6,954 nucleotides of DNA, from the NCBI GenBank assembly GCA_033721095.1, contig JAWWBG010000147.1, forward strand, positions 1 to 6,954. The letters are read 5' to 3'. The notes beneath the pieces are model-generated. The model did no database searches and was not told the origin of the DNA. It saw only the letters and a list, made by a program, of their open reading frames with translations. Shown here piece by piece: positions 1-5,576 of the stretch; within the stretch, counting starts at the first letter, position 1; each line of letters opens with the position of its first letter. The translations under genes were made by a program, and so were the position numbers. The DNA is from JAWWBG01 sp033721095. GTDB taxonomy: Bacteria > Actinomycetota > Nitriliruptoria > Nitriliruptorales > Nitriliruptoraceae.

Positions 1-110
1 AGCAGGTAGCCGGCCGTGACGTTGGTCATCGACCCCGTCATGGTGTCGATCGCCACGATGCCGTCGTCGTGGACCTGGATTGGCGGAACGGGGATCTCGT
101 CGGTGTCCAT
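1..110 (-). CDS. Partial N-terminus, possible MBL-fold metallohydrolase
   Basis: Only the first 36 codons are in the window; the gene continues past the left edge. Read on the minus strand from the ATG at 110-108, the product begins MDTDEIPVPPIQVHDDGIVA and goes on IDTMTGSMTNVTAGYLL. A short lead-in, then an 'IDT' strand, a glycine turn and a 'T-A-G-Y-L-L' strand resembles the opening of metallo-beta-lactamase-fold hydrolases, but the zinc-binding HxHxDH motif would lie outside the window, so the family is a guess. The start is well supported: a TAGCCT box ends exactly 7 nt before the ATG, which places transcription initiation at or next to the A of ATG, and no Shine-Dalgarno sequence is present. 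It is divergent from the reductase gene at 326. Real gene: fairly sure. Family: uncertain. Confidence 0.6.
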   Translation of the reverse strand, partial: MDTDEIPVPPIQVHDDGIVAIDTMTGSMTNVTAGYL

Positions 111-117
111 CGGGGCG

Positions 118-123
118 AGGCTA
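118..123 (-). promoter_or_regulatory. -10 box TAGCCT of a leaderless promoter for the leftward gene
   Basis: On the minus strand TAGCCT (TANNNT, the actinobacterial sigma-70-type -10) is followed by 7 nt and then the ATG at 110. This spacing fits a transcript beginning at the start codon. I see no good -35 hexamer 16-19 nt upstream, which is common in high-GC actinobacteria. It is one of several TAG-starting boxes in this window. Confidence 0.5.
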
Positions 124-290
124 GGTCGGCGCCTGCTGCCCACAGCCGTGGGGCGGCTGCACCGGGCCGGCTGCTGCACGCCACCCAAGTGTCGCTGACG
201 GCACAGACGATGGCTCCGATCCCTGCAGGCCCGGGGGAATCCACGGGCGGCACGGCGTCCCTCGGAGCTCCTCCTCGTCATGACCAGTCC

Positions 291-296
291 TAGGCT
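291..296 (+). promoter_or_regulatory. -10 box TAGGCT upstream of the RibD-like reductase
   Basis: TAGGCT matches TANNNT and lies 29 nt before the GTG start at 326. Initiation 7-8 nt downstream (about 303-304) would give a leader of roughly 22 nt. The leader contains a weak GGGA (315-318) 7 nt before the start, so this gene is probably not leaderless. No clear -35 hexamer is visible. Together with the leftward box at 118-123 it makes the 111-325 spacer a divergent promoter region; apart from these boxes I see no further sites or genes in the spacer. Confidence 0.45.
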
Positions 297-301
297 CGTT
301 T

Positions 302-315
302 CGGTTTCGGAACCG
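302..315 (+). other. Small inverted repeat in the reductase leader
   Basis: CGGTT (302-306) and AACCG (311-315) form a perfect 5-bp stem around the loop TCGG. It would lie at or near the 5' end of the transcript predicted from the TAGGCT box and abuts the weak GGGA at 315-318. It could stabilise the 5' end, bind a regulator as DNA, or be chance; it is too short to call a riboswitch or a terminator. Confidence 0.25.
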
Positions 316-325
316 GGACAAACCC

Positions 326-1012
326 GTGGATCACGTCGACCTCGAGCACCTGTACAAGGACCTCGTGCTGACGGGCACCAGCACCCAACCGGCCGTGACC
401 CTGCACCTGGTGACAGCGCTCAACGGAGCTGCGACGGGGCCGGACGGTCGGAGTGGGACGCTCGGTGGTGAAGCAGACCTCGTGGCGATGCGCCGGGTTC
501 GAGACGGGTCGGACGCGATTCTGGTCGGGGGCAGCACCGTTCGGGCGGAAGGCTACGGACCCGTTCGAAGCACGCCAGAGCGTCGGGCTGCCCGCGAACG
601 CAACGGGTTGGCAGCGGTCCCGCGTCTTGCCGTCCTCACGAATGGCGGCGTCGACACCGAACGACTCCGCGGTGACGGCGACCGTCCCGTGCTCATCACC
701 AGCAACGACGAGCTCGCCGGGGACGAGCATGCCGAGGTTGTCGTGCTCGAGGAACCAATCACGGCCCCGGCCCTGCTGGCGGTGCTCCATGACCTCGGTC
801 TTCACCGCATCCTGTGTGAGGGGGGACCGTCACTCGCTCAATGGCTGCTCGAGGCCGAGCTCGTCGACGAGCTGTTCCTGACGGTGGCCCCGGCAATCGT
901 CGGGGGCCAGCCACGGCTGCTCCCGGATCCGCTGCCCGTGCTCGCCCTGGAGCTTCGTTCGGCGGCGAGGCACCAGGACGACGTGCTGCTGCGCTACGCC
1001 GTTCGTCGGTGA
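326..1012 (+). CDS. RibD C-terminal-type pyrimidine reductase family protein
   Basis: The 228-residue product matches the dihydrofolate-reductase-like RibD C-terminal fold from end to end. Visible signatures are the first strand with VTLHLVTALNG (24-34), the nucleotide-binding segment ILVGGSTVRAEGYGP (65-79), and the C-terminal block ILCEGGPSLAQWLL (about 162-175) followed by DELFLTVAPAIVGG. In RibD this fold uses NADPH to reduce the ribosyl side chain of the riboflavin-pathway aminopyrimidine. There is no N-terminal zinc deaminase domain, so it is a stand-alone reductase like the 'pyrimidine reductase family' proteins common in Actinomycetota (Rv2671 is an example). No other riboflavin gene is nearby, so the true substrate is inferred; a role in another DHFR-like reduction is possible. 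The GTG at 326 is chosen because the fold begins within 25 residues and GGGA lies 7 nt upstream. It has its own promoter and is probably not co-transcribed with tlyA. Confidence 0.88.
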   Translation: MDHVDLEHLYKDLVLTGTSTQPAVTLHLVTALNGAATGPDGRSGTLGGEADLVAMRRVRDGSDAILVGGSTVRAEGYGPVRSTPERRAARERNGLAAVPRLAVLTNGGVDTERLRGDGDRPVLITSNDELAGDEHAEVVVLEEPITAPALLAVLHDLGLHRILCEGGPSLAQWLLEAELVDELFLTVAPAIVGGQPRLLPDPLPVLALELRSAARHQDDVLLRYAVRR

Positions 1013-1020
1013 GGCGGAGG

Positions 1021-1044
1021 GCAGGGCGACGCTGTCCTCCCTGC
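1021..1044 (+). terminator. Possible hairpin after the reductase gene
   Basis: GCAGGG (1021-1026) pairs with CCCTGC (1039-1044) across a 12-nt loop, beginning 8 nt after the reductase stop codon. No T-tract follows, so this is not a classical intrinsic terminator. GC-only hairpins can act as weak terminators in actinobacteria, and the position between a stop codon and a new -10 box fits that. An alternative GGAGG/CCTCC pairing overlaps it, so the structure is uncertain. Confidence 0.25.
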
Positions 1045-1067
1045 GCCGCGGGACGGGGAGGAGGGCG

Positions 1068-1073
1068 TAGCCT
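1068..1073 (+). promoter_or_regulatory. -10 box TAGCCT for the tlyA-nadK-recN unit
   Basis: TAGCCT is identical to the leftward box at 118-123. Initiation 7-8 nt downstream falls at about 1081, giving a leader of about 19 nt before the GTG at 1100, which includes a Shine-Dalgarno sequence. A clear -35 is not seen. It is the only promoter-like site I find ahead of the tightly packed small ORF, tlyA, nadK and recN, so it probably drives all four. Confidence 0.45.
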
Positions 1074-1089
1074 CGTCTGCGACCGTGAG

Positions 1090-1093
1090 GGAG
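1090..1093 (+). promoter_or_regulatory. Ribosome binding site GGAG deciding the small-ORF start
   Basis: GGAG, within the longer purine run GAGGGAG (1087-1093), is 6 nt before the GTG at 1100. The earlier in-frame GTG at 1085 has no such site and lies inside the predicted leader, only about 4 nt from the predicted transcript start. This favours 1100 as the start. Confidence 0.45.
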
Positions 1094-1099
1094 TTGCGC

Positions 1100-1261
1100 G
1101 TGGGCGACGAATCGGCCCCCGAGGTCACCGGCAGCCTCGACGACCTCGATGACCTGGTGGCGACGATTGCCGAGCAGCCGGTCGACGAGCACCCTCGTGT
1201 CTACGCCCAGCTCGACGACGACCTGTCGCGTCGCTTGGCCGACCTCGACGACCTCGACTGA
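1100..1261 (+). CDS. Small acidic conserved protein preceding tlyA
   Basis: A 53-residue ORF starts at GTG 1100 with GGAG 6 nt upstream; starting at GTG 1085 instead would give 58 residues. The product is very acidic (17 Asp/Glu, mostly in LDDLDD-type runs, against 3 Arg and no Lys). Its core, residues about 26-49, contains QPVDEHPRVYAQLDDDLSRR followed by LADLDD. Other Actinomycetota carry a protein of similar size with a P-V-x-E-H...L...L-x-x-L-D pattern directly upstream of tlyA (Rv1693 in M. tuberculosis, 58 residues); I make that link from memory of the family, not by alignment. It has no signal peptide or membrane segment and probably forms one or two amphipathic helices. Its function is not known. 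The stop codon is 5 nt before tlyA, so the two are likely translationally coupled. The codon use and position make a chance ORF unlikely. Confidence 0.72.
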   Translation: MGDESAPEVTGSLDDLDDLVATIAEQPVDEHPRVYAQLDDDLSRRLADLDDLD

Positions 1262-1266
1262 CGAAC

Positions 1267-2082
1267 GTGGCCAGCCGACGGCGGCTCGACGTCGAGCTCC
1301 TCCGCCGCGGGCTCGTGTCCTCCCGGGAGCAGGCCCAGCAGGCCATTGCCGAGGGTCGCGTGCTCGTCGACGGCGCCCCCGCGAGCAAGGCGGCACGCCA
1401 GGTCGCGCCCGCGCAGGCGGTCGTCGTCCAGGCTCCGGACGACCCCTGGGCAAGCCGGGGCGCGGGCAAGCTGGTGGCGGCACTGGCCAACTTCGCGGTC
1501 GATCCCCGTGGAAAGCGCTGCCTCGATGCCGGAGCCAGCACCGGGGGGTTCACCGACGTGCTGCTCCAGCGCGGCGCCGCCCACGTGACGGCCGTCGACG
1601 TCGGGTATGGGCAGCTCGTCGACCGCCTGCGCTCCGACGCACGCGTCCACGTCCTCGAACGAACGAACATCCGCCACCTCGAGCCAACCGAATTGCCAGG
1701 CGGTGCCGTCGCGATCGTCGTCGCTGACCTCTCGTTCATCTCGCTGCGCACCGTCCTGCCCGCGATCACGGGACTGGCACTGCCGATGGCCGACGCCATC
1801 CTGCTCGTGAAGCCGCAGTTCGAGGTCGGCAAGACCCACGTTGGCCGCGGTGGGGTCGTCCGCGAACCGGGCCTGTGGACAACGGCAATCACCGGAGTGG
1901 TCGATCGCGCCCGCGAACTAGGTTGGCAGCTGCGCGGCGTGATCGCGTCGCCCGTACGCGGACCAGCCGGCAACGTCGAGTTTCCTGCCTGGTTCCAGCG
2001 ACCGAGCACCGCGCAGGACGGCGACGCCGAGCAGGTGATCGCAGCGGCGGTCGCCGACGGCGCACAGGTGAGGGACGCGTGA
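1267..2082 (+). CDS. tlyA: TlyA, 16S/23S rRNA (cytidine-2'-O)-methyltransferase
   Basis: The 271-residue product (M. tuberculosis TlyA has 268) methylates the 2'-OH of a cytidine in 16S rRNA helix 44 and another in 23S rRNA helix 69, using S-adenosylmethionine; loss of this in mycobacteria gives capreomycin/viomycin resistance. Residues 4-60 form an S4 RNA-binding domain (RLDVELLRRGLVSSREQA, then EGRVLVDG). A linker PWASRG (60-65) leads to an FtsJ/RrmJ-type methyltransferase domain with the SAM motif CLDAGASTGGFTDVLL (85-100), AVDVGYGQL (109-117), ADLSFISL (153-160) and LLVKPQFEVG (179-188). The K-D-K-E catalytic set is intact as K68, D154, K182 and E238. I recall the mycobacterial tetrad at almost the same numbers. 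GTG 1267 is chosen because the S4 domain starts at once; no Shine-Dalgarno is visible, so translation probably depends on coupling to the small ORF ending 5 nt upstream. Its last 4 nt overlap the nadK start. Older annotations call such proteins hemolysin A. Confidence 0.95.
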   Translation: MASRRRLDVELLRRGLVSSREQAQQAIAEGRVLVDGAPASKAARQVAPAQAVVVQAPDDPWASRGAGKLVAALANFAVDPRGKRCLDAGASTGGFTDVLLQRGAAHVTAVDVGYGQLVDRLRSDARVHVLERTNIRHLEPTELPGGAVAIVVADLSFISLRTVLPAITGLALPMADAILLVKPQFEVGKTHVGRGGVVREPGLWTTAITGVVDRARELGWQLRGVIASPVRGPAGNVEFPAWFQRPSTAQDGDAEQVIAAAVADGAQVRDA

Positions 2083-2930
2083 GAATCGGCCTGGTCATCC
2101 ACCCGGAGCGCCCTCGCTCCGTCGAGGTCGCCAATCGCGCCGCCACCGCATTCCGGGAGGGCGGCGCGACCGTGGTCGTGGCCAGCGAAGACGTCCAGCT
2201 CGACGGACTCCACGACAGCCAGGTGCCGGTCGACGAGGTTGCCGTCGATGCCGACGTCGTCATCTCCTTCGGCGGCGACGGAACATTCCTGCGGGCGGCC
2301 CACCTGTGCCGCGACCGCGACGTGCCCGTCCTGGGCGTCAACCTCGGACGCCTCGGTTTCCTGGCCGAGCTCGAGGAGGACCAGCTCGACGCCGCCATCG
2401 ACAGGATCCTCACCGGCGACTGGCAGGTCGAGGAACGAGCCACCATCGAGGCCGAGATTCGTGACGAGGCCGGCGAGCTCCTCCAGGCAACTTGGGGCCT
2501 CAACGACGTCTCCGTCGAGAAGTCCGCTCGGCAGCGGCTCCTGCGCCTGAACGTCATCATCGGCAAGACGCACTTCGCACAGTTCCCTGCGGACGCAATC
2601 GTCCTCGCCACCGCGACCGGCTCGACGGCCTATGCGCTGAGCGCGGGTGGCCCGATCCTGTCCCCGGACGTCACGGGGACGCTCGTGGTCCCGGTGGCCC
2701 CCCACACGCTCTTCGACCGGGCGGTCCTCGCCGGCCCCAACGAGGTCGTCCGGGTGGAGATCCCCGACGACCAGGAGCCGGCGGTGGTCTCGTGCGACGG
2801 TCGCGAGCCGGTCATGCTCCCCCCGGGCGGATCGGTGACAGCGACGGCCGACGGCCGACCCGTGCGGCTCGTCCAGCTCGGCGACCACGACTTCATCGAC
2901 CTCGTCCGTCGCAAGTTCGGGTTGCGCTGA
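2079..2930 (+). CDS. nadK: NAD kinase
   Basis: The cytoplasmic enzyme phosphorylates the 2'-OH of the NAD adenosine ribose to make NADP, the cell's only route to it; actinobacterial forms (PpnK) can also use polyphosphate. The 283-residue length is normal. Motifs in order are GGDGTFL (65-71, phosphate donor and Asp catalysis), GVNLGRLGFL (86-95), the NE/D motif as LND (141-143), and DAIVLATATGSTAYALSAGG (172-191, containing TGSTAY and the NAD-binding GG), then VVPVAPHTLFDR. The NE/D motif uses Asp where many members have Glu, which is within the family range. The GTG at 2079 is chosen because the first strand RIGLVIHP starts there; the GTGA overlap with the tlyA stop, and the purine run AGGTGAGGGA ending 3 nt upstream, support coupled initiation. 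The stop TGA shares its last base with the recN ATG. Adjacency to tlyA and recN is the actinobacterial pattern. Confidence 0.96.
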   Translation: MRIGLVIHPERPRSVEVANRAATAFREGGATVVVASEDVQLDGLHDSQVPVDEVAVDADVVISFGGDGTFLRAAHLCRDRDVPVLGVNLGRLGFLAELEEDQLDAAIDRILTGDWQVEERATIEAEIRDEAGELLQATWGLNDVSVEKSARQRLLRLNVIIGKTHFAQFPADAIVLATATGSTAYALSAGGPILSPDVTGTLVVPVAPHTLFDRAVLAGPNEVVRVEIPDDQEPAVVSCDGREPVMLPPGGSVTATADGRPVRLVQLGDHDFIDLVRRKFGLR

Positions 2931-4660
2931 TGCTCAGGGAGCTGCGCGTCCAGTCCCTGGGCGTGATCGAGGACATCACGATCGAGCTGGCCGACGGTCT
3001 GACGGTCGTCACCGGCGAGACCGGCGTCGGCAAGACCCTCATCGTGACGGGACTCTCGCTGTTGTGTGGTGCGCGGGGGGACTCGACCCTCATCCGCGAC
3101 GGCGCAGACGGCGCCGCCATCGAGGCGCTCGTTCGCGGCGTCGACGAGGACGTCGTCGTCGCGCGCCGCATGACGGGGTCGGGAAATCGCATCCGGGTCG
3201 CCGGCGAGCTGGGAACAGTCGCCGACCTTCGGGAGTGGGCGACCGGCCGGATCGAGATCCACGGCCAGCACGACCACATCCGCCTCGCAGACCCTGCGGT
3301 CCAGCGGAACCTTCTCGACCACTTCGCCGGCGCGGCTCACCTCGAGGAGCTCGCGTCACATCGGCAGACGTTCGACGCGCGGACGGCGGCGCTTGCGGAG
3401 CGCGACGTCCTGGTCGGTGACGGACGGATCCGGCTCCGACTCGCCGACCAGCTGCGACATGAGCTGGCCGAGATCGAGGGGGTCGCCATCGACGTCGAGG
3501 CCGACGAGGCACTGGACGATCGCCTTGAGTTGCTCGAGGCCGGCGAGCAGGTCCGCCACGCCCTTGCGGCTGCGGCGCTGGCGCTGGGGGACGAGGGCGC
3601 GGCCGACGCGCTCGGGGCAGCTGTCGGCGCCCTCCGGGACGTCCCCGCCACGGCCACGATGGCTGCATTCATGGATCGGGCGGTGCGGCTCGTCGAGGAG
3701 GCCACTGACCTTGCGCGCGAGCTGCGGGATGCCGCGGAGGACGCCGAGGTCGATCCCGGCGAGCTGGACGCCCTCCGCGAGCGTGTCCGGGTCCTTGCCG
3801 GGTTGCGGCGCAAGTACGGCGACGGGTTGGCCGACGTGCTGGCGCACGCCGACGATGCCCGCGTGAGGCTCGCCGAGCTCGACGGCACCGATGATCGCCT
3901 CGCGGACCTGGATCGGAACATTGCCGAGCTGGACGATCAGCTCGACGCGTCCCGTCAGACGTTGTTCGCCGCGCGGCGCAAGGCAGCCGACGATCTCGTC
4001 CCAACCGTCACCGCGCAACTTCGTCAGCTGGGGATGCCGCACGCCCACCTCGACATCACGATTGACGAGGGGGGAGCGCCGCGAGACGGCGGCCACGAGG
4101 TCACGTTCCGGGTCGGGGTCAACCCTGGCCAGCCGGCCGTGACCCTGGGAAAGGGTGCCTCTGGAGGGGAGCGGAGCAGGATCGCGCTCGCGATCGAGAC
4201 GGCTCTCGCCGACGCCGACCGGACGACGACGATCGTCTTCGACGAGGTCGACGCCGGTGTCGGCGGCGACACGGCCCGGGCTGTCGGCGCAGCCCTGGCA
4301 CGGCTGGCCCATGCGCGGCCCGACCGGCAGGTCCTCTGCGTCACGCACCTTGCCCAGGTTGCCGCCCATGCCGACGTCCACCACGTGGTCGACAAGCACG
4401 TGGAGGCAGGAGCCACGGTCACGACTGCACGCCGTCTGTCCGAGGACGAACGGCCGGCCGAGTTGGCCCGGATGATGGGCGGTGCCGACACGGACGCTGG
4501 CCTCGCCCATGGGCTCGAGCTCCTCGCGGTCGCCCGGGCGGCCGCGACCACGTCGCTGGCTGAGCGGAACCGCCAGCGCCGGCGACACCTCCATCGGCTG
4601 GCCGTCCAACCCCGACGAGCCTGCGATCACCTCGCCGGTCCCGGCAGTCGGCGCGGCTAG
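2930..4660 (+). CDS. recN: DNA repair protein RecN
   Basis: RecN is an SMC-like ATPase of the cytoplasm that binds and holds DNA ends during double-strand-break repair, before RecA-dependent recombination. The 576-residue length is typical. The N-terminal half-domain has LRELRVQSLGVIEDITIEL, Walker A GETGVGKT (29-36, commonly GETGAGKS/T) and the Q-loop region EIHGQHDH (109-116). A heptad-rich, Ala/Leu/Glu/Arg-rich coiled-coil region spans about 140-370. The C-terminal half-domain has the ABC signature LGKGASGGERSR (406-417, commonly SGGEL), Walker B TTIVFDEVDAGVGG (about 433-446) and the H-loop VTHLAQVAAHAD (471-482). ATG 2930 overlaps the nadK stop by one base (TGATG) and lacks a Shine-Dalgarno, which indicates translational coupling. 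The conserved sequence ends near LAHGLELLAVAR (525-536); about 40 further residues form a basic, low-complexity tail, and the TAG stop lies inside the -10 box of the next gene. Confidence 0.95.
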   Translation: MLRELRVQSLGVIEDITIELADGLTVVTGETGVGKTLIVTGLSLLCGARGDSTLIRDGADGAAIEALVRGVDEDVVVARRMTGSGNRIRVAGELGTVADLREWATGRIEIHGQHDHIRLADPAVQRNLLDHFAGAAHLEELASHRQTFDARTAALAERDVLVGDGRIRLRLADQLRHELAEIEGVAIDVEADEALDDRLELLEAGEQVRHALAAAALALGDEGAADALGAAVGALRDVPATATMAAFMDRAVRLVEEATDLARELRDAAEDAEVDPGELDALRERVRVLAGLRRKYGDGLADVLAHADDARVRLAELDGTDDRLADLDRNIAELDDQLDASRQTLFAARRKAADDLVPTVTAQLRQLGMPHAHLDITIDEGGAPRDGGHEVTFRVGVNPGQPAVTLGKGASGGERSRIALAIETALADADRTTTIVFDEVDAGVGGDTARAVGAALARLAHARPDRQVLCVTHLAQVAAHADVHHVVDKHVEAGATVTTARRLSEDERPAELARMMGGADTDAGLAHGLELLAVARAAATTSLAERNRQRRRHLHRLAVQPRRACDHLAGPGSRRG

Positions 4661-4663
4661 CGT
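4658..4663 (+). promoter_or_regulatory. -10 box TAGCGT of a leaderless promoter for the LytM-domain gene
   Basis: TAGCGT is followed by exactly 7 nt and then ATG at 4671, the same geometry as the leftward gene at 110. There is no Shine-Dalgarno sequence, so a transcript beginning at the ATG is likely. The first three bases are also the recN stop codon. No -35 hexamer is evident within the recN 3' end. Confidence 0.5.
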
Positions 4664-4670
4664 TCGGGCC

Positions 4671-5438
4671 ATGTCGCTCGATCTCGGGCCCCGGCCAATA
4701 CGTCTTCGCGGAGGCGCGTCGTCGCATCCGCGGCGCAAGGTCCGACGGGTCCTGTTGCTCGCGCTCGCCCTGTTGCTCTTCGTCGTCACGGTCGGGTTCC
4801 TCACCGACGACAACGTGGCCACGCAGCCCGTCGTCAACGGTGATCGCGTCCCGGTCGAGGACGCTTCGGACGTCGATGCCGTCCAACCTGCCGGCGTTCC
4901 CGAGGTCTTTGCCCGTGTCGAGGGTCTCGAGCTGTGGACCCCATCGGGCGCCACGCTCCTGGTTGCCTATCACGAGGCGGCGTTCGCCGACGCGCTGTCG
5001 ATGCGGCCGGAGGGACGGCTTCGCAACAACTTCAACACGACCAAGTACCAGGACCCGGGCGTGCTGCCGGGTCCGATCTACGACATCCAGGCGAGCCGCG
5101 GGCGCGAGAATCGGGCAACGACCGCCGTCGACCTCGTCCTGCGCGACGACGAGCCCGTCCTGTCGCCGATCACCGGCCGCGTCGTGGAGGTCCGCAACTA
5201 CTCGCTCTACGGCCGCTACGCCGACACGCGGATCGAGATCGCAGCCGCGAGCGACCCGAGCCTGCGTGTCGTCCTGATCCATGTGGCCAAGGTGAAGGTC
5301 AAGGTCGGAGACGAGGTCGTGGCTGGCCAGACGCCACTGGCGGGCACGGCCAATCGATTCCCCTTCCATTCCCAGGTCGATCGGCACCTCCCGGATGGCC
5401 CGTGGCCGCACGTCCACCTCGAGGTCAAGCGGGCCTGA
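4671..5438 (+). CDS. Membrane-anchored LytM/M23-domain protein, probably non-catalytic
   Basis: The 255-residue product has a basic N-terminus (HPRRKVRR), one hydrophobic segment VLLLALALLLFVVTVGFL (about 27-44) and an extracytoplasmic remainder, so it is a signal-anchored envelope protein. Residues about 130-252 look like a LytM/M23 fold: SRGRENRATTAVDLVL, VLSPITGRVVEV, VVLIHVAKVKVKVGDEVVAG and WPHVHLEVKR. In active M23 peptidases zinc is held by the His and Asp of HxxxD and the second His of HxH. Here the Asp (D154), LIH (H204) and HVH (247-249) are present, but the first ligand is T150, not His. Loss of a zinc ligand suggests a protein that binds or activates rather than cuts peptidoglycan, as E. 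coli EnvC and NlpD do; this is inference. Residues about 76-130 (LELWTPSGATLLVAYHEAAF and following) are unrecognised. ATG 4671 is chosen because of the leaderless promoter and the good anchor. The gene lies between recN and pyrG, where many Actinomycetota have steA and steB. Confidence 0.85.
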   Translation: MSLDLGPRPIRLRGGASSHPRRKVRRVLLLALALLLFVVTVGFLTDDNVATQPVVNGDRVPVEDASDVDAVQPAGVPEVFARVEGLELWTPSGATLLVAYHEAAFADALSMRPEGRLRNNFNTTKYQDPGVLPGPIYDIQASRGRENRATTAVDLVLRDDEPVLSPITGRVVEVRNYSLYGRYADTRIEIAAASDPSLRVVLIHVAKVKVKVGDEVVAGQTPLAGTANRFPFHSQVDRHLPDGPWPHVHLEVKRA

Positions 5439-5499
5439 ACGCCTTCGTGCCGGTCCCGTGTCACGCGTGGCGCCGGACCTCCGGACGTGCAGCACCTCG

Positions 5500-5529
5500 T
5501 TGGCTCGACCGTCCATGGCCCGCTACCGT
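5500..5529 (+). promoter_or_regulatory. Probable pyrG promoter, TTGGCT-18 bp-TACCGT
   Basis: TTGGCT (5500-5505) and TACCGT (5524-5529) are separated by 18 bp and resemble a sigma-70-type promoter. It is the only site here with a recognisable -35. Initiation would be near 5536, giving a leader of about 41 nt before the pyrG ATG. I see no attenuator-type hairpin with a T-run or C-run in that leader. The rest of the 5439-5576 spacer contains only an 8-bp palindrome (CACGCGTG, 5462-5469) and a short CCGG repeat, with no convincing terminator. Confidence 0.4.
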
Positions 5530-5566
5530 CCGATGGGCTGCTCGCGGCGGCCCCCAAGGCCCAGCC

Positions 5567-5572
5567 AGGAGG
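5567..5572 (+). promoter_or_regulatory. Strong pyrG ribosome binding site AGGAGG
   Basis: AGGAGG lies 4 nt before the ATG at 5577. It is the only full-consensus Shine-Dalgarno ahead of a gene in the window and fixes the start that gives PyrG its N-terminal extension. Confidence 0.7.
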
Positions 5573-5576
5573 CAGC

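Noticed and set aside
69..325. Short plus-strand open frames in the left end and divergent spacer
   Set aside because: They are 60-75 codons with Arg/Pro/Ala-rich products, no ribosome sites, and overlap the leftward gene or the predicted promoters.
1125..2888. Open frame of 587 codons on the minus strand across tlyA and nadK
   Set aside because: It is antisense to two genes with complete, motif-rich proteins. Long antisense frames arise from the strong third-position GC bias, and its translation is low-complexity with no recognisable family.
2492..2929. In-frame upstream extension of recN inside nadK
   Set aside because: The frame is open, but the upstream translation is Arg/Pro-rich and unlike RecN. 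The RecN fold begins exactly at the ATG at 2930, which forms the TGATG junction with nadK.
389..4147. Identical 15-nt string CCGGCCGTGACCCTG at 389-403 and 4133-4147
   Set aside because: Both copies are in frame and encode P-A-V-T-L in unrelated proteins. One short match in high-GC coding DNA with biased codons is expected by chance.
4482..4670. In-frame upstream start for the LytM-domain protein within recN
   Set aside because: It would add 63 low-complexity residues before the membrane anchor and overlap recN heavily. The ATG at 4671 has a leaderless promoter at the right distance and gives a normal signal-anchor protein.
3356..4954. Open frame of 532 codons on the minus strand across recN and the LytM-domain gene
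   Set aside because: It spans two well-supported genes and their junction, its product shows no motif, and no promoter or ribosome site fits its start.
5439..5576. Terminator, attenuator or small RNA between the LytM-domain gene and pyrG
   Set aside because: Only a short CACGCGTG palindrome and a CCGG-acct-CCGG repeat are present, with no T-run. The C-run attenuation of pyrG known from Firmicutes is not evident.
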